From contig JACMIV010000401.1 of assembly GCA_014380965.1 (NCBI GenBank), positions 1-7,940 of the forward strand: 7,940 nt of DNA, written 5' to 3'. The position numbers were made by a program, and so were the translations under genes. This DNA is from Rhizobiaceae bacterium (GTDB lineage: Bacteria > Pseudomonadota > Alphaproteobacteria > Rhizobiales > Rhizobiaceae). This document shows positions 6,604 to 7,940 of the stretch, piece after piece (within the stretch, counting starts at the first letter, position 1; each line of letters begins with the position of its first letter). The notes below the pieces were generated by a model. The model made no database searches, had not been told where the DNA came from, and saw only the letters and a program-made list of their open reading frames with translations.

Positions 6604-6927
6604 ATGAAGACGCTCATTCTCACGGGTCTTGCAGCACTGCTCGCCGGCCTGTCGCTCGCACCCCTTTCAGCGAATGCAGATACGCCGACCGTGTCGGGTC
6701 ATCCGCTCCTGATCCTTGCGGACGACGACGACGACGATGATGATGATGACGACGACCGTGCCAACCGCCGCGGCCAGTATCGCGGCTACGACTTCGGCCG
6801 CCATTACGACGACGACCGGCGCGATCGCCGCGGCAGCCAGCGTTACGGCGACAACGACGATGACGACGACCGTGACGACCGCCGACGCGGCCAGCGCGGC
6901 GAACGTTTCGGCGACGACGACGACTGA
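6604..6927 (+). CDS. Secreted Asp/Arg-rich low-complexity protein, function unknown
   Basis: I do not recognise a family. The 107-residue product starts with a clear Sec signal peptide: MK, a hydrophobic core from about residue 4 to 21, and an ANA cleavage site at 23-25. The mature 82 residues contain about 30 Asp and 16 Arg, one Glu, and no Lys or Cys. Twelve consecutive Asp occupy 40-51. Three degenerate units follow one plan, an acidic run then an Arg/Gly/Gln-rich block ending in an aromatic-Gly: D12 with RRGQYRGYDFG; DDD with RRDRRGSQRYG; DDDDD with RRRGQRGERFG. It closes on DDDD. Such acidic runs suit Ca2+ or other cation binding outside the cytoplasm, but this is only inferred from composition. 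It has its own ribosome binding site, a candidate stress promoter and a terminator, and is convergent with the S8 protease gene. Confidence 0.8.
   Translation: MKTLILTGLAALLAGLSLAPLSANADTPTVSGHPLLILADDDDDDDDDDDDRANRRGQYRGYDFGRHYDDDRRDRRGSQRYGDNDDDDDRDDRRRGQRGERFGDDDD
6721..6756 (+). repeat. GAC/GAT trinucleotide tract coding Asp x12
   Basis: Twelve consecutive Asp codons read five GAC, four GAT and three GAC. The pure GAC and GAT sub-runs look like products of slippage expansion. Changes by whole codons would keep the frame, so the length of the acidic run can vary between strains without destroying the gene. Confidence 0.95.
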
Positions 6928-6950
6928 GCCTGAGCGGGATCGACGCCAAG

Positions 6951-6992
6951 CGTTCAGGGGTCCTCTCCGGCGGGAGGGCCCCTGAACGTTTT
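6951..6992 (+). terminator. Rho-independent terminator after the Asp-rich gene
   Basis: A near-perfect stem pairs 6951-6966 with 6973-6988: CGTTCAGGGG against CCCCTGAACG, extended inward by five more pairs and two G-U wobbles, around a six-base loop. TTTT follows at 6989-6992. It lies 23 bp after the Asp-rich stop codon. On the minus strand the stem is followed only by CTT, so it probably works mainly for the plus strand, although it also sits 33 bp beyond the end of the protease gene. Confidence 0.85.
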
Positions 6993-7025
6993 CACGGAGA
7001 GCGCCGGCCTGGAAGAAGGCGTCTC

Positions 7026-7940
7026 TTACGGCGATACGGGAGCTGAAGGAGAGGAGGCGGTGGGGCTTTGCGCCGAAGGACCGTCGGCCGGTTGTCCCGC
7101 AACTGCCGGCACCTCGCCCGGCGCAACCGCGACGGGGAGGGCTTCGATCGCTCCGCCCGATCCGGCGGTGGCGCAATCCGGCATCTTGACGAGGCCATGG
7201 CCGAACGTCGCGTCTCGGCCGGGATTGCCGAGGTCCGTGGCTTCCGAAGCGAGGCCTTCGACCAGTTCGGCGACAGGGCGTTCGGGATGGATGGTCCTCT
7301 GGATGGCGAGCGCCGCCGTCACGAAGGGCGCAGCGTAGGACGTGCCGGACCGGAAGCGCCCGCCCGAGACGGAGGCCGCCGTCCAGAGTCGGACGCCGGG
7401 AGCCGCGAAGGCGATGTGGTCGCCGGCATTGGCCTGGCGGTAGACCCGGTTGGAGGCATCCACCGCCGTCACCGCGATCGCCTGCGGATAGGCCGCCGGA
7501 AACAGCGGCTCAGAGCGGGGCCCAGCATTCCCGGCGGCCGCGACCACCGGAACCTTGCGTTCGGCAAGCGCTGCGATGGCGCGCTCGAGGAGAAGGTTTG
7601 CCGGGCCGGAAAAGCTCATATTGACGATGTCGACGTTCCGGTCCGCCAGGGACTCGATGCCGCGTACCACGTCGAAGGCGTCGGCCGTCTCCTCGCCCGA
7701 ACCCGTCCGGTGGAAGGCTTCGGCGGCGATCAGCCGCGCGTTGGGCAGCATTCCCGGCGTGCGGCTGTCCGGATCGCCTGCGATCAGGAGCGCGACAGCG
7801 GTTCCATGGACCCGCGATGCAGCGCGTCGCCCTTCTGCCAGCACCTCGATGATCTCGACGCGTCCAGCGGCGAGCGAAGGGTGCTCGGGATTGACGCCGG
7901 TGTCGATCATCCCGATCGTCGGGGCAAGCCGACAGCTATC
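7026..7940 (-). CDS. Subtilisin-like S8 family serine protease, N-terminus beyond the window
   Basis: These are the last 304 residues of a subtilase; the frame is still open at the window edge, so the ATG at 7910 is internal. The catalytic triad is complete: Asp in TIGMIDTGV (window residue 13), His in RVHGTAVALLIAG (45) and Ser in SGTSYAAP (201). The oxyanion Asn lies in VAAAGNAG (137), and the substrate-binding strand in VNMSFSGP. The fold ends with a GNPGRDATFGHGLV segment. A Pro/Ala/Ser-rich tail of about 50 residues follows, as in exported enzymes, but any signal peptide or propeptide would lie upstream. The spacing from Asp to His is short, with no insert. Only two Cys are seen, near each end (residues 3 and 256). 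It is convergent with the Asp-rich secreted protein gene. Confidence 0.92.
   Translation of the reverse strand, partial: DSCRLAPTIGMIDTGVNPEHPSLAAGRVEIIEVLAEGRRAASRVHGTAVALLIAGDPDSRTPGMLPNARLIAAEAFHRTGSGEETADAFDVVRGIESLADRNVDIVNMSFSGPANLLLERAIAALAERKVPVVAAAGNAGPRSEPLFPAAYPQAIAVTAVDASNRVYRQANAGDHIAFAAPGVRLWTAASVSGGRFRSGTSYAAPFVTAALAIQRTIHPERPVAELVEGLASEATDLGNPGRDATFGHGLVKMPDCATAGSGGAIEALPVAVAPGEVPAVAGQPADGPSAQSPTASSPSAPVSP

Noticed and set aside
6395..6607. 70-codon plus-strand frame ending at the Asp-rich gene's start
   Set aside because: No Shine-Dalgarno sequence, Arg-rich random-looking product, and it would cover the candidate promoter. Only its repeated first 12 bases are of interest.
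6667..7176. 169-codon minus-strand frame with a long Val/Ile run, resembling a membrane helix
   Set aside because: The hydrophobic run is only the reverse complement of the Asp-codon tract. The plus frame has the signal peptide, ribosome binding site and terminator.

Overview
This is chromosomal-looking DNA from a G+C-rich alphaproteobacterium, most likely of the Hyphomicrobiales (rhizobial) type. The inference rests on strong GC bias at third codon positions, long open antisense frames, a Pha/Mrp antiporter operon, and a candidate EcfG-type stress promoter. The species cannot be fixed from the sequence. I see no mobile element, CRISPR array, tRNA or rRNA.

Layout. Positions 1-2336 (+) hold the 3' part of a multisubunit monovalent cation/H+ antiporter operon: phaD (5' end cut by the window), phaE, phaF and phaG, joined by 4-, 4- and 14-bp overlaps. 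Facing it, only 13 bp away, is cysQ (2350-3183, -), a 3'(2'),5'-bisphosphate nucleotidase. A DUF423 membrane protein (3364-3756, +) follows, convergent with a small RidA/YjgF-family gene (3805-4149, -). Divergent from that gene is a MarR-type regulator (4380-4991, +), and behind it lies an FAD-dependent ferredoxin reductase (5111-6364, +). A short secreted protein made of aspartate runs alternating with Arg/Gly blocks follows (6604-6927, +). It ends in a strong stem-loop terminator and faces a subtilisin-like S8 protease (7026 to the window edge, -, N-terminus missing).

How the genes may work together. PhaD-G are membrane subunits of one complex that exchanges Na+ or K+ for protons, so their co-translation is expected. 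CysQ-type phosphatases are known salt targets because Li+ and Na+ inhibit some of them, so its place beside a cation antiporter may be meaningful, but that is inference. The RidA/MarR divergent pair shares a 230-bp control region with several small inverted repeats. The MarR protein could control itself, the RidA gene and the reductase behind it. The reductase has no ferredoxin, Rieske oxygenase or P450 partner here.

Most of the window is ordinary core or accessory metabolism. The least explained object is the Asp-rich secreted protein: a degenerate three-unit charge-block repeat behind a signal peptide, with its own candidate promoter and terminator. No complete new multi-gene system can be demonstrated from these bases alone.
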